From Chitinophagaceae bacterium (GTDB lineage: Bacteria > Bacteroidota > Bacteroidia > Chitinophagales > Chitinophagaceae), in the NCBI GenBank assembly GCA_018335935.1, contig JAGXRG010000070.1, forward strand, positions 17,949 to 81,948: a stretch of 64,000 nucleotides of DNA, in the 5' to 3' direction. Below, piece after piece: positions 19,301 through 27,841 of the stretch; position 1 is the first letter of the stretch; the number at the start of each line of letters is the position of its first letter. The position numbers were made by a program, and so were the translations under genes. The notes under the pieces were generated by a model, which saw only the letters and a list, made by a program, of their open reading frames with translations, did no database searches and had not been told where the DNA came from.

Positions 19301-21522
19301 AATAAACTTTTACAGCCTGTTGCAGTTTCTACCATAAGAGTTATGGTAAATGTTCCAGTATCAGAATAAGTGGTTGTTTTAGGATTGTTGTTCAATGAAG
19401 TATCCTTAATTCCATTTCCAAAATCCCAATACCACTTTGCTATTGAACCGGGAGAAGCAACAGTTGAAGAATCGTAAAAGGTGACTGCAGAATTTATGCA
19501 AATAGAATCACGAACTCCAAATTTAGCTGAGGGAGGAGGTGATAATATGATAGATTTAGGTAAAGTATCAGATATACATCCAATATCTGTAATAATACTA
19601 TACTTAATTGGGAATGTTCCTCCAGAAGTATAAGTTTTAATCGGGTTTTTAATACTGTCAGTTGTTCCATCACCAAAATTCCAATGCCATTTAGTTATTG
19701 TTCTTCCATTAGCATTTGAACTATCAATAAAGTTAATTGGACTATTTGAACAGCCATCAGTTATCCAACCAAAATTAGCAGTTGGAGTATTGTATACTTG
19801 AACAGTGTAGCTAATTTCCTGATCTCCACTACAGCCATCACTAGATGGATTGTTAACCAAAACTTTAACTGGGAAAGTACCGGCTTGTGTAAAAGTGTAT
19901 GTACCCGGAAGTTTATATACATATAGATTTTTCCCATTTCTTACAAAAGTGCTATCATAAACAGGATTGTTATTGGTAACTGTGGCATTGGGAGTTAAAC
20001 TTGATAAGTTATTGAAATCCCAGTTCAGCTTTAAAGGTTCATAAGGTAAGGTTATTGAAAATTTAAACGGAGTGTTTTTACAAGTTGCTGGAAAATTAAC
20101 AGCAGCATATTGATTTTGTAAGGTAACATATTGATCTAAATCAATTACATTAGTACCTGCATTGTATCCATAGCTTTCTGCATTACCAAAACCATAAGCA
20201 ATTGCATTAAATCCAGAATCAGATTTAATATTGTGGGTTCCTGCATTCACAGTGAATGTTGCGTAATAAAAATTAGGATCTTGAGGATGGGGTACAAAAC
20301 TTGAGCTTTGATTAACATTATCTAATCTGAAAGATGTTTGGCCACCTGCTTTTACAACTACACTTATATAATGCCTTAGAATTTGATAATAGGAGGTAGA
20401 GTTTAGTGTAATGTCATTTATAGTTTGTTCAACCGAGCTTAAGTAAATCATTTCAGGGTCTCCACCAATACCATTTCCAGAACCACCTGTAAAGCCAGGA
20501 TTTCCAGATGTGCCCTGTGTGGTACAATACTGTGCTACCATTATAGGTTTATCAGCAGTAATTACGTTTGGAATATTAGTTGGACCAAATTGGTAATAAA
20601 AATTATTCACTAAACCGGTCATCACATTGCCATTTAATCTTACAACAGTTGTGGGATCTCTAACAACAACTCTAAAATAGTTATTAGGTTGTGTACCCGT
20701 AGGAGTGGTTAAATATTTATTTCCCCATGCATTTGAAGGAAGTGCTTGTTGAAAAAGATTGTCAGCAGATCCAGAAGGTATACTAATTTTTCCAGCACCA
20801 GAAAATACTGCTATTTTTTTACATGAGCCTGAGGACGAAACACTTCTGATTCTTGTACCAGTTAAATCAGAACCTGTTGTCCCATTACCAGAACCCATAA
20901 CATTATAAATTTCTCCTTTATTTAGGGTAACATAAAAGGGTGTGCCAACTGTTCTATTATTTCTGTTTGTAGCAGATGGAGTAATTTCAACAACTGTTGT
21001 ATCTTCTGTTGCCACTACAAAAACAAAACCATTCGAGTATCCTTGATTTGAAACTTGAGTGAAATTTACAGAGTAATATTCTTGTCCTAATGTATTAGTG
21101 GGAAATAGTAAACTTGCTCCTGATATTGAAGCATTAAATATATGTGCATATGCCACTATTGGATTATTGCTAAATATATGTATACCTCTATTATATTTTC
21201 CAGTATCAATAATTTTAGCATCCTGTGCTCCAGTTTTTGGTATAGGTTCAGATTCAGTAACCTGATTAGCAGTTACAGTGTAAGTTCTGGTATAACCAAC
21301 AGCTGGAATTTCAACAGTAACTGTAGAATTTACATCGGATGTAAAATACAATATCATGTCTTGTGAACCACCTGAAGCTTGTGGAACACCAGTGGATGAA
21401 TTTACCATTTGACAATGATATCCATATCCTAACCAAAAATCTTTACCCTTGTTTGAAAAATCCTGTGCTATAATTCCTTGAGATAGAGCTGTAAAAAATA
21501 CTAAGCAGATGAGTCGTTTCAT
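16372..21522 (-). CDS. Giant secreted PKD-repeat protein with CHU_C (gliding motility-associated) C-terminus
   Basis: 1716 residues. Signal peptide at 1-19 (ends IIAQ). An N-terminal region of about 430 residues beginning NKGKDFWLGYGYH resembles the IgGFc-binding-protein N-terminal domain. About twelve PKD-like Ig modules follow, most with a WxWxFGDG-type strand and a Cys pair that could be disulfide-bonded. The last 90 residues (IPNAFSPNGDGVNDFWEIKY, then VFDRYGRQVYY and GTYYYIVD) are the CHU_C domain that marks T9SS-exported proteins. A module starting with LCEK followed by an ICLPDG module occurs twice, suggesting internal duplication. Predicted cell-surface adhesin or scaffold. Confidence 0.88.
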   Translation of the reverse strand: MKRLICLVFFTALSQGIIAQDFSNKGKDFWLGYGYHCQMVNSSTGVPQASGGSQDMILYFTSDVNSTVTVEIPAVGYTRTYTVTANQVTESEPIPKTGAQDAKIIDTGKYNRGIHIFSNNPIVAYAHIFNASISGASLLFPTNTLGQEYYSVNFTQVSNQGYSNGFVFVVATEDTTVVEITPSATNRNNRTVGTPFYVTLNKGEIYNVMGSGNGTTGSDLTGTRIRSVSSSGSCKKIAVFSGAGKISIPSGSADNLFQQALPSNAWGNKYLTTPTGTQPNNYFRVVVRDPTTVVRLNGNVMTGLVNNFYYQFGPTNIPNVITADKPIMVAQYCTTQGTSGNPGFTGGSGNGIGGDPEMIYLSSVEQTINDITLNSTSYYQILRHYISVVVKAGGQTSFRLDNVNQSSSFVPHPQDPNFYYATFTVNAGTHNIKSDSGFNAIAYGFGNAESYGYNAGTNVIDLDQYVTLQNQYAAVNFPATCKNTPFKFSITLPYEPLKLNWDFNNLSSLTPNATVTNNNPVYDSTFVRNGKNLYVYKLPGTYTFTQAGTFPVKVLVNNPSSDGCSGDQEISYTVQVYNTPTANFGWITDGCSNSPINFIDSSNANGRTITKWHWNFGDGTTDSIKNPIKTYTSGGTFPIKYSIITDIGCISDTLPKSIILSPPPSAKFGVRDSICINSAVTFYDSSTVASPGSIAKWYWDFGNGIKDTSLNNNPKTTTYSDTGTFTITLMVETATGCKSLLFSKQIKVRPYPVADFSLPGNVCLPVGLANFADLSTISDGTAANFTYKWLFGNGDSSTLKNASTNYNNVGPFTVKLTVTSMYGCIKDTSKNVTTVWQQPKADFNVTPEVCLRDTTVFTDISDGKGHAIVKWYWNFGDGTTDTIQHPKHLYTNAKTDSITLYVKTDKGCISDTMMKTTVVHPLPTPGFTVSNPLCEKRNITFTDTSLANVGTITQWGWNMGNGKYYTFNTLPNPFNEVYDTTGTYNVKLMVVNSKGCKSDTSAPKQVIINPLPHVGFLLPKVCLDDAFAQFNDTSKIADGSQNSFSWSWSFGDPFATPPLNPNTSTIKNPIHKYSDTGVYQVKLVVTSNKFCTDSVTSNFTVNGSTPKANFVILNNSNLCSNDSVRIQNTSTVDFGSVTDIEIYWDTVNAPLVKYIDNNPYPNKIYSHLYNNFQQPATKSVYVKMIAYSGATCLSPKTQEITLHQSPKVQFNDIVSICNDANSRIITEASEIGGVPGTANFNGNGIINNATGLYNPQTVSPGIYPIKYTFTSTTYGCIDSATKNIKVFQSPNAKFGVSTPLCEKNNFNFIDSSIANVGNITQWKWVYGNNDSTIKTSGATYSYQYNTANTYTVTLKVTTDSGCSHSIPKPVKINYLPIVHFGLPSICLPDGRGTFLDSSTIGDNSTAQFSWNWNFGDASNPTPSNLQNPTHKYSDTAAKNVQLIITSKDGCKDSLTRVLKTIYPQPKANFAIAPNKFACYGDALYYSDSSKGLTSNVKSWNWDLGFGYTSNAQHPIQVYQDTGTKIVSLFIYNDNNCVSDTFFQTIEIHPYPIIDLPTQATFLQGGLLTIKQNYVFGHGLTYKWTPNIDMISDTVLNAQVFPLEDRRYFLKVTGNGGCSSTDDILVVVLKAPVIPNAFSPNGDGVNDFWEIKYLESYPGCTVQVFDRYGRQVYYSLGYNRNWDGKSNGQPLPMGTYYYIVDPKNGRERMGGSVTIIK

Positions 21523-21580
21523 TACCAGTTAAAATTGGGTTGCAAGTTAAGTTTTCTAGACTTATTTAAAAGTGAATAGT

Positions 21581-22186
21581 TTAAGCGGTAAAAGTATTAT
21601 TTAGTAATTGATTTGAACGAGTTCCAGTACAAAAGATTAAGTCGATAATAGAAATATTTATTAGAAACCCTATTGAGTTTTCGAATACTTGTTCATATTT
21701 CAAAAAAGAGATATCTAGAACATCACTTGTTTTGTTATATATTTTGCTCATCTGTACTTGTTTTGGATCTGTACATGCATCATTAAAAACTATTGGTTGA
21801 TCAATTTTTAAAATTGAACTAACTAATTTAAAAGAGGCAATATTGAAATCTATTAGATACTCAAATTCATTTTCAAATAATTGTTCAAACTTAAAAAAGT
21901 AAAATTCAAAAAAAGGAGCGTTTCTGTAACAAGTTTCAATAGCCCTTAAATGTTGACGCCTCCAGTTTTGATGATATGCTATTCTGACATCTTTTAAAGC
22001 AATATGCTGATTTCTTCCACCCAGTAAAGGGATAGACAAATTCAAAGGTCCATTAGAGCTTGCAATAACACATTTGTTATTAAACCAACCTTTTTGATAG
22101 GGTAGAAGAGTTGCAAATTCAATAGTTTTTGGTTTTAATAAAGTATAATAGTATATAATATTTCCAAAGTAATGTATATCAATCAT
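21581..22186 (-). CDS. WbqC-like family protein
   Basis: 201 residues, cytosolic. LLPYQKGWFNNKCVIASSNG, LSIPLLGGRNQHIALKDV, NWRRQHLRAIETCYRNAPFF and FEFYFFKFEQLF are the conserved WbqC blocks. Members often sit in surface-polysaccharide loci, and acyl- or glycosyl-transfer roles have been suggested; the reaction is unproven. Here the gene is upstream of the giant PKD gene (58 bp gap) and has its own TACTTTTG box. Confidence 0.85.
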   Translation of the reverse strand: MIDIHYFGNIIYYYTLLKPKTIEFATLLPYQKGWFNNKCVIASSNGPLNLSIPLLGGRNQHIALKDVRIAYHQNWRRQHLRAIETCYRNAPFFEFYFFKFEQLFENEFEYLIDFNIASFKLVSSILKIDQPIVFNDACTDPKQVQMSKIYNKTSDVLDISFLKYEQVFENSIGFLINISIIDLIFCTGTRSNQLLNNTFTA

Positions 22187-22523
22187 ATAAATTAATAATT
22201 AAAAAATAAATTGCAAAAGTAAAAATAGTTAAAAAATAATAATAAAAACACACAAATATATTATAGATATAAATAGTAATTAAAAATATTAACGCATTAT
22301 AAGACAATAATTTAAATATTAAATAGATACTAAATAATTTAGAATAAATTGCATTAAGTTAATTTTGTTAGAATGATAAATTATTTAGCATAAAATTGCT
22401 TAAAAAAATGGGTACTTAGTCCCACTTATTCAATAATACTAATTGATATTAAATTCTATGCATCAAATTATCATTAAAAAATTAACTGAACATAAGAGCT
22501 TTAATAAACGCCATAATGGCTTG
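22187..22523. other. AT-rich gap upstream of the wbqC-like gene
   Basis: 337 bp, very AT-rich. It holds a TACTTTTG -7 box for the WbqC gene on the minus strand (22214-22221). A weak GCCA/TGGC hairpin near 22510-22520 may end the yggS transcript. I see no gene, RNA or repeat otherwise. Confidence 0.5.
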
Positions 22524-23171
22524 TTAGTTTCTAGCCCCAAAAATACTGCTACCTAGTCTAACCATATTACTTCCACACCTAATTGCTAATTCATAATCAC
22601 CACTCATGCCCATTGATAATATTTCAAAATTAGAAAATTGATCAAAAATTGATTTTAAATACTTAAACTCTTGCTCAACGATTGCTAGATTATCACTAAA
22701 ACTTGCCATACCCATAAGACCTGAAATTTTAATATTGTTCAAGTATCCTTGATTAACTTCATTAATGATTTCAGTGAGTTCAACTTCATCTAAACCAAAT
22801 TTTGATTCTTCTTTGGCAATATAAATCTGAAGTAAACAATTAATAATTCGTTTATTTTTTTGAGCTTCTTTATTAATTTCTTTCAATAATTTTAAACTAT
22901 CAACACTTTGAATTAAGTGCACAAAAGGAGCTATATACTTTACTTTATTGCGTTGTAAGTGGCCAATAAAATGCCAATTAATGTTTAATTCTTTGAGTTG
23001 CTCCTGTTTAGTACACAATTCTTGAACATAATTTTCTCCAAAATTTCTTTCTCCTAAATCGTATAAAGCTTTAATTTTTTCAATAGTTTGTAGCTTAGAT
23101 ACAGCCACAAGTATTGTTTTAGTGGCCAATAAGTCTTTCTTTATGCTAATGTATTGTTCCTTATGAATCAC
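22524..23171 (-). CDS. YggS-family pyridoxal phosphate homeostasis protein
   Basis: 215 residues, the family length. TILVAVSKLQTIEKI holds the PLP-binding Lys. ERNFGENYVQEL, NWHFIGHLQRNK, LQIYIAKEESKFGL and MGMSGDYELAIRCGSNMVRLG are hallmark blocks. It binds PLP without known enzymatic activity and affects amino-acid and B6 balance. The start codon overlaps the end of the upstream exported DXDDT gene by 11 bp, so the two are co-translated. YggS is usually followed by division genes in other phyla; not here. Confidence 0.93.
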   Translation of the reverse strand: MIHKEQYISIKKDLLATKTILVAVSKLQTIEKIKALYDLGERNFGENYVQELCTKQEQLKELNINWHFIGHLQRNKVKYIAPFVHLIQSVDSLKLLKEINKEAQKNKRIINCLLQIYIAKEESKFGLDEVELTEIINEVNQGYLNNIKISGLMGMASFSDNLAIVEQEFKYLKSIFDQFSNFEILSMGMSGDYELAIRCGSNMVRLGSSIFGARN

Positions 23172-24318
23172 TTTTTGACTTTTTTCTATGTTTCAAAATT
23201 AAATATTCTAATAAGAGAGCGTCGTTAAACGCACTGCTGAACCATTTAAACTCTGTGCCACTCATATTACTCGCAATTCTTTTAATAGTATGGTTTAAAT
23301 GAGCAAATAAATGACCATGATAAAAAGAAAAATCATTTAAATACAAGTACTTATGAATATCTTCTTCATTTAAATTAAATAAATTTTCGGCTGCTCCAAA
23401 TTTCAATAAAGAGGTTTGTAATATTATTTTTTCTAAAAAAACATCACTTTGATTTAATAATTCTAAAGCTATTTTTATTAACTGAGGCTTTCTTTCTTCT
23501 AATTCAGCCATTTTTTTAATACTCATTAACCTAGCTAAATGATAAATTAGAATAGGTGTGGTAGCATAATAGGGTGAAATGAATTTAGGCTGATTTAAAA
23601 TATGTCCTTCATCTATCATACTCAAAAGCAGTTGATAAGTTGATGAATCTGCTTTAGTCCACTTTAAATTATATTGATTTACAAACGATAAAATATTGCA
23701 GTGAACAGCAAAGTCGAAGTCAATTGGCATCTTTTTACCATACCAAGTTGAATAAGCTGCATGGTTTTTATATGCTTTTAAAGTGTTCTTAATTTTATTT
23801 TTTTCTCCATTTACAAATTCCTGCATTTGTTTATGAGCTAAAATGGCAATAGAATCTGGGAGGTTTAAGCTGGAAAGAATGATTCCTGTATCGTCTAGAT
23901 CATCTGGTAAAGCCAGTTTTTCACTCAAAGAATTTAATATAAAATTATTAGGGAAGAAGACTTTTTCTGGCCAAAAATTATAACTCCATCTACCATCTTT
24001 ATTTTTATAATATGCAAAAGCTTTTTTGGCTCTATTTAATATGGTATCTGTTACAATTTTTTCGTCTTCACTTAAATATGGTCTTAATTGATTAAGATTA
24101 TAGGTAATCAGTGCAGTAAAAAAAATGTTGTTGTCTGCCTTAAAGTATGGCTCGTTTGCATATTGTCTATAACTCTCAAAACTTCCTTCCTTAAAAAAGC
24201 CATTCTCTAATTGTTGTTTATTTAACAGCTTTTGAAACAATGTTGGAATGAGTAAACTATCATTCGACCAAGATTGAATCTGAAAGCAACAACTAAAAAA
24301 AAGTAACCAAAATCGCAT
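23161..24318 (-). CDS. Exported protein with alpha-toroid-like repeats and a DXDDT motif
   Basis: 385 residues, function unknown. N-terminal signal peptide (hydrophobic 2-17, containing two adjacent Cys). Helix-rich throughout. KNKDGRWSYNFW resembles a QW/DG-type repeat. LPDDLDDTGIIL near residue 150 contains DLDDT, the form of the class II terpene-cyclase acid motif DXDD(T). STWYGKKMPIDFDFAVHCNI follows at about 205. Known class II cyclases are cytosolic or membrane-bound and longer, so an alpha/alpha-toroid fold is the safer call than cyclase activity. Its 3' end overlaps yggS. A TAATTTTG box ends 4 nt before the ATG. Confidence 0.6.
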   Translation of the reverse strand: MRFWLLFFSCCFQIQSWSNDSLLIPTLFQKLLNKQQLENGFFKEGSFESYRQYANEPYFKADNNIFFTALITYNLNQLRPYLSEDEKIVTDTILNRAKKAFAYYKNKDGRWSYNFWPEKVFFPNNFILNSLSEKLALPDDLDDTGIILSSLNLPDSIAILAHKQMQEFVNGEKNKIKNTLKAYKNHAAYSTWYGKKMPIDFDFAVHCNILSFVNQYNLKWTKADSSTYQLLLSMIDEGHILNQPKFISPYYATTPILIYHLARLMSIKKMAELEERKPQLIKIALELLNQSDVFLEKIILQTSLLKFGAAENLFNLNEEDIHKYLYLNDFSFYHGHLFAHLNHTIKRIASNMSGTEFKWFSSAFNDALLLEYLILKHRKKSKSDS

Positions 24319-24322
24319 TTTA

Positions 24323-24330
24323 CAAAATTA
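24323..24330 (-). promoter_or_regulatory. -7 box abutting the exported DXDDT gene
   Basis: TAATTTTG on the minus strand, 4 nt before the ATG; predicted transcript start at or beside the start codon. Confidence 0.4.
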
Positions 24331-24419
24331 ATGACTAAGCACACAGCATGAATAAAATAAACTTATAATAAAAATACCCACACTTGATAAGTATTTCTAT
24401 GCTTAATACATCTACTACT

Positions 24420-24427
24420 TATTTTTG
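24420..24427 (+). promoter_or_regulatory. -7 box abutting the family 2 glycosyltransferase gene
   Basis: TATTTTTG followed by TTTTT and the ATG (5-nt gap), again pointing to a leaderless or nearly leaderless transcript. Confidence 0.45.
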
Positions 24428-24432
24428 TTTTT

Positions 24433-25557
24433 ATGATTGCTCAAGAATTAATAACACATTTTATTTTTTATACATTCTGTTTAGTTGCGTTAATTCAAAT
24501 AATATACTATCTCTATTTTTTTAGAAGATTGGCCTATTATCAAGCTGAAGAGAAAACTATAATTCATCAACATCCTGTATCAGTTGTAATTTGTGCTAAA
24601 AACGAAGCAGCTAATTTGGCCAAAAACCTACCTGGAGTATTGTTTCAAAATTATAGAACTACACATGAAGTTATTGTGGTTAACGATAATAGTGATGATG
24701 AAAGTAAATATATTATTGATGAGTATAAAAAGGACTTTAAAAATTTAAGTAATGTTGAACTTGTGCAAGAAGCTAAGTTTATAGCTGGTAAAAAATTTCC
24801 TTTAAGTATGGGTATTAAAAGTAGTAAACATGAAACCTTATTACTTACCGATGCTGATTGTGTACCAGCATCAGAAAACTGGATTACTCTAATGCAAAAT
24901 GGATATAGAGATGGAATTGAAATAGTATTAGGTTATGGAGCATACAATAAATTACCAGGAATATTAAATAAGCTTATTCGATTTGAAACCTTTTTAACGG
25001 CCATTCAATATCTTTCTTATGCATTAGCAGGAATGCCTTATATGGGTGTGGGTAGAAATTTAAGTTATAAAAAAGATGTATTTATTCGAAATAAAGGTTT
25101 TTCATCTATTAATCATTTGCAAAGTGGCGACGATGATCTGTTTATTAACAAAGTGGCTACAAAAACAAATACTGCTATTGTAATAGACCCAGAGGCACAT
25201 ACTTTAAGTGATCCTAAAAAGACTTTTAAAAATTGGATTCGACAAAAAAATCGTCATTACACTACTGCAGCTTTTTATAAACCAAAACATAAATTTTTAT
25301 TGGGTACTTATCAAGCAAGTTCATTTTTATTTTATCCTTTAATGGCTTTAAGTATTATTTTCTTTAATTGGTGGATGGCATTAATTGTGTATGCAATAAG
25401 ATTAATAATTCAATCTATTATGTATGTAAAATCTTTACATAAATTAAACGAAAAAGATTTAATTCCATGGTTCTGGCTTTTAGATATATGGATGTTTTTC
25501 TATCAACTTATTTTCATTTCGGCACTTTGGAAAAAACCTAATCAAAACTGGAAATAA
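24433..25557 (+). CDS. Membrane glycosyltransferase, family 2
   Basis: 374 residues. One N-terminal transmembrane helix (about 10-30), a cytosolic GT-A domain and two or three C-terminal helices (about 295-365). VSVVICAKNEAANLAKNLPG and EVIVVNDNSDDES open the GT2 domain. LTDADC is the metal-binding DXD, GDDD holds the acceptor-side Asp, and RQKNRH takes the place of the processive (Q/R)XXRW motif. The product is probably a surface glycan or glycolipid; the donor and acceptor cannot be told. The OsmC gene starts 3 bp after the stop. Confidence 0.88.
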   Translation: MIAQELITHFIFYTFCLVALIQIIYYLYFFRRLAYYQAEEKTIIHQHPVSVVICAKNEAANLAKNLPGVLFQNYRTTHEVIVVNDNSDDESKYIIDEYKKDFKNLSNVELVQEAKFIAGKKFPLSMGIKSSKHETLLLTDADCVPASENWITLMQNGYRDGIEIVLGYGAYNKLPGILNKLIRFETFLTAIQYLSYALAGMPYMGVGRNLSYKKDVFIRNKGFSSINHLQSGDDDLFINKVATKTNTAIVIDPEAHTLSDPKKTFKNWIRQKNRHYTTAAFYKPKHKFLLGTYQASSFLFYPLMALSIIFFNWWMALIVYAIRLIIQSIMYVKSLHKLNEKDLIPWFWLLDIWMFFYQLIFISALWKKPNQNWK

Positions 25558-25560
25558 ATT

Positions 25561-25977
25561 ATGGCTACAATTTCATTACAACTAGCTCAAAAACCTTATG
25601 GTTTTATTGTAACTGATGAATCTGGAAATTCTGTTAAGTTAGATAATATTGGAACACAAACTCCCAATTTTGGAGTAAGTCCAATGCAATCTTTATTAAT
25701 GGCATTAGCTGGTTGCAGTAGTATTGATGTTTTATTAATTTTAGAAAAACAAAAACAAGATGTAACTGAGTTTAAAGTCAATGTTTCTGGTAATAAAGAG
25801 AAAGTAAATGAATTTTCTCTTTGGAAGGAAATTGATATGGAATTAATTATTTCAGGTACTGTTGATGAAGATAAAGCCAAACGTGCTGCTCAACTTTCCA
25901 TCGATAAATATTGCTCAGTTGCAGAAACCCTAAGAAGAGCAGGAGCTACCATTACATACAAAGTAACTATTCAATAA
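25561..25977 (+). CDS. OsmC/Ohr family protein
   Basis: 138 residues. The two conserved cysteines of the family are present in ALAGCSSIDVLLIL (near 52) and DKYCSVAETL (near 120). Such proteins reduce organic hydroperoxides with a Cys pair; the spacing and sequence are closer to the YhfA/OsmC-like branch than to Ohr. It starts 3 bp after the glycosyltransferase stop, so it is co-transcribed, and a bidirectional terminator follows. Confidence 0.88.
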   Translation: MATISLQLAQKPYGFIVTDESGNSVKLDNIGTQTPNFGVSPMQSLLMALAGCSSIDVLLILEKQKQDVTEFKVNVSGNKEKVNEFSLWKEIDMELIISGTVDEDKAKRAAQLSIDKYCSVAETLRRAGATITYKVTIQ

Positions 25978-26007
25978 AAAAAGGTTCTGCATTGCAGAAC
26001 CTTTTTT
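25977..26007. terminator. Bidirectional terminator between osmC-like and yceI-like genes
   Basis: AAGGTTCTGC and GCAGAACCTT pair perfectly around a 3-nt loop, flanked by A on the left and T on the right. It serves both convergent transcripts. Confidence 0.88.
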
Positions 26008-26027
26008 GTAATTTCTAATTTAATAAA

Positions 26028-26600
26028 TTATTTGCTAGCGTATAATCTTACAGCAATCATTACATCATTCGAAACATTTCCTTTTCCATAGTTAACACCA
26101 AAAATGGTTCTATCTAAGCTAAAGAAAGCTTCAGCAAAAACTTTTGTCTCCGAAATGCTTCTCACTTTAGCATCAAATTTTACTTCTGCTTTTGTACCTC
26201 TTAAATTTAAAGTACCAGAAATTTGGGCAGTACTTTCGTCTGTATAATTAACAGTACCAATTTCAAAACTAGCTTCAGGGTAATTAGCAACATCAAAAAA
26301 ATCAGCTGTTTTTAAGTGACCTTCTAATTTTTCTCCAGCTCCATCGGTTACTTTTAAACCAGCAATATCTATCGAAAAATTTCCACCAACAATTTTTCCT
26401 TCATTAACTTTTAAAGTTCCTTCTTTAATTAAAAAATATCCAGGGTGGTAACCATTCTTTTTACTACCACTCCATTCAATTTTAGAATTTTTAGAATCAA
26501 CACTATAATTTACAGGGTCTGCATTTTTATGGCTTGATGTGAAAGCAACTGATCCTAGAACTGTTATTAATCCTAAAACAGCAACAATAATTTTTTTCAT
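26028..26600 (-). CDS. YceI-family periplasmic lipid-binding protein
   Basis: 190 residues. I start at the ATG giving MKKIIVAVLGLITVLGSVAF, a clean signal peptide; a longer frame exists upstream but adds a poor N-terminus. YceI beta-barrel features are YSVDSKNSKIEWSGSKKNG, HLKTADFFDVANYPEASFEI, ISGTLNLRGTKAEVKFDA and SLDRTIFGVNYG. YceI proteins bind isoprenoid or amphiphilic ligands in the periplasm. It converges with the osmC-like gene on a shared terminator. A TAATTTTG box is at 26638-26645. Confidence 0.9.
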   Translation of the reverse strand: MKKIIVAVLGLITVLGSVAFTSSHKNADPVNYSVDSKNSKIEWSGSKKNGYHPGYFLIKEGTLKVNEGKIVGGNFSIDIAGLKVTDGAGEKLEGHLKTADFFDVANYPEASFEIGTVNYTDESTAQISGTLNLRGTKAEVKFDAKVRSISETKVFAEAFFSLDRTIFGVNYGKGNVSNDVMIAVRLYASK

Positions 26601-26727
26601 GATTTTAATATTTAATAGTTTGTTTTTGTAAAAGTACAAAATTAGATGTAAATACATGTAATTTTATTTTTTGAAATACGGAATAAAATCTAATGCAATT
26701 TGATGAATCAAACTCACAGTCAAAACC

Positions 26728-26735
26728 TATATTCG
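26728..26735 (+). promoter_or_regulatory. Candidate -7 box of trpS
   Basis: TATATTCG, one mismatch to TAnnTTTG, ending 5 nt before the preferred trpS ATG at 26741. If real it excludes the alternative start at 26693. Confidence 0.35.
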
Positions 26736-26740
26736 CAGCT

Positions 26741-27745
26741 ATGGAAAAAGAGGTTGTTTTAAGTGGTATAAGACCAACAGGTTTTTTGCATTTAGGTAAT
26801 TATTTTGGTGCCATGCGTAATTATATTAGAATGCAAGATGAATATAATTGCTATTTTTTTGTTGCTAACTGGCATTCTTTAACTACTCATCCCGATACAA
26901 AAGAATTAAAAGCTGCCGTTCGAAGAGTTGTTGCAGAAAATATTGCTTGTGGTTTAGACCCTAATAAAGTGGCATTATATGTTCAAAGCGATGTGCCTGA
27001 AATTGCAGAGTTGTATTTGAACTTAAATATGTTGGCTTACAAAGGAGAATTGGAAAAAACAACTACTTTTAAAGATAAAGTTCGTACACAACCAGATAAT
27101 GTAAACGCTGGATTGCTTACCTATCCTGTATTACAAGCTGCTGATATTTTAATTCACAGAGCTGTTAAAGTTCCTGTTGGAAAAGATCAAGAACAGAATT
27201 TAGAAATGGCTCGAAATTTTGCAAAGCGTTTTAATCATCGTTATGGAGAAATATTTCCTGAACCTGTTGCATTTAATTATGGTGAAAATCTTGTAAAGAT
27301 ATTAGGGCTAGATGGTAATGGTAAAATGAGTAAAAGCGAAAATCAATTGGCAACAATTTATTTAGCGGATGATGATGATTTAATTAGAAAAAAAATCATG
27401 AAATCTAAAACCGATCAAGGTCCTGATAAACCAAATTCAGTTAAACCAGATTATATTGAAAACTTATTTACTTTATTGAAGTTAGTAAGTACTACTGAAG
27501 TTGTTCAAAAATTTGAAGACGATTTTAATAATAGTTCAGCAGGTAATTGTATAATTCGTTATGGCGATTTTAAAAAGCAATTAGCAGAAGATATGGTGAA
27601 GTTTCTACAACCTATTAGAGAACAAGCAACAGATTTACAAAACAATACAGAAGTTTTAGATAAAATTATACAGCAGGGTGCAGAAAAAGCAAGAGCTAGT
27701 GCTTCAGCAACTATTCAATTGGTTCGAAAAGCTGTACTAGGGTAA
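26741..27745 (+). CDS. trpS: Tryptophan--tRNA ligase
   Basis: Charges tRNA-Trp, a class Ic synthetase of 334 residues. The HIGH-type motif is in SGIRPTGFLHLGNYFGAMRN and KMSKS in GNGKMSKSENQ; AADILIHRAVKVPVGKDQEQ is also conserved. I prefer the ATG that gives MEKEVVLSG because family members begin there; an upstream in-frame ATG at 26693 would add 16 unconserved residues. It is monocistronic and unlinked to the trp operon, with no T-box or leader visible. Its activity determines charged tRNA-Trp and so feeds into the trp attenuator at 57 kb. Confidence 0.95.
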   Translation: MEKEVVLSGIRPTGFLHLGNYFGAMRNYIRMQDEYNCYFFVANWHSLTTHPDTKELKAAVRRVVAENIACGLDPNKVALYVQSDVPEIAELYLNLNMLAYKGELEKTTTFKDKVRTQPDNVNAGLLTYPVLQAADILIHRAVKVPVGKDQEQNLEMARNFAKRFNHRYGEIFPEPVAFNYGENLVKILGLDGNGKMSKSENQLATIYLADDDDLIRKKIMKSKTDQGPDKPNSVKPDYIENLFTLLKLVSTTEVVQKFEDDFNNSSAGNCIIRYGDFKKQLAEDMVKFLQPIREQATDLQNNTEVLDKIIQQGAEKARASASATIQLVRKAVLG

Positions 27746-27816
27746 TTTTATTCTCTATGTGAAAAAGTATTTATAAAACAATTCAATAATCTTCAAAATA
27801 AATCATACGAGAAACC

Positions 27817-27824
27817 TATTTTCG
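27817..27824 (+). promoter_or_regulatory. Candidate -7 box of the deoxynucleoside kinase gene
   Basis: TATTTTCG, one mismatch to the consensus, 17 nt before the ATG. Confidence 0.35.
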
Positions 27825-27841
27825 TAAACAGTTCAAAAAAA

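Noticed and set aside
22440..22560. Short ORF starting MHQII in the AT-rich gap
   Set aside because: About 32 codons, running antisense into yggS, with no promoter box or homology that I can recognise.
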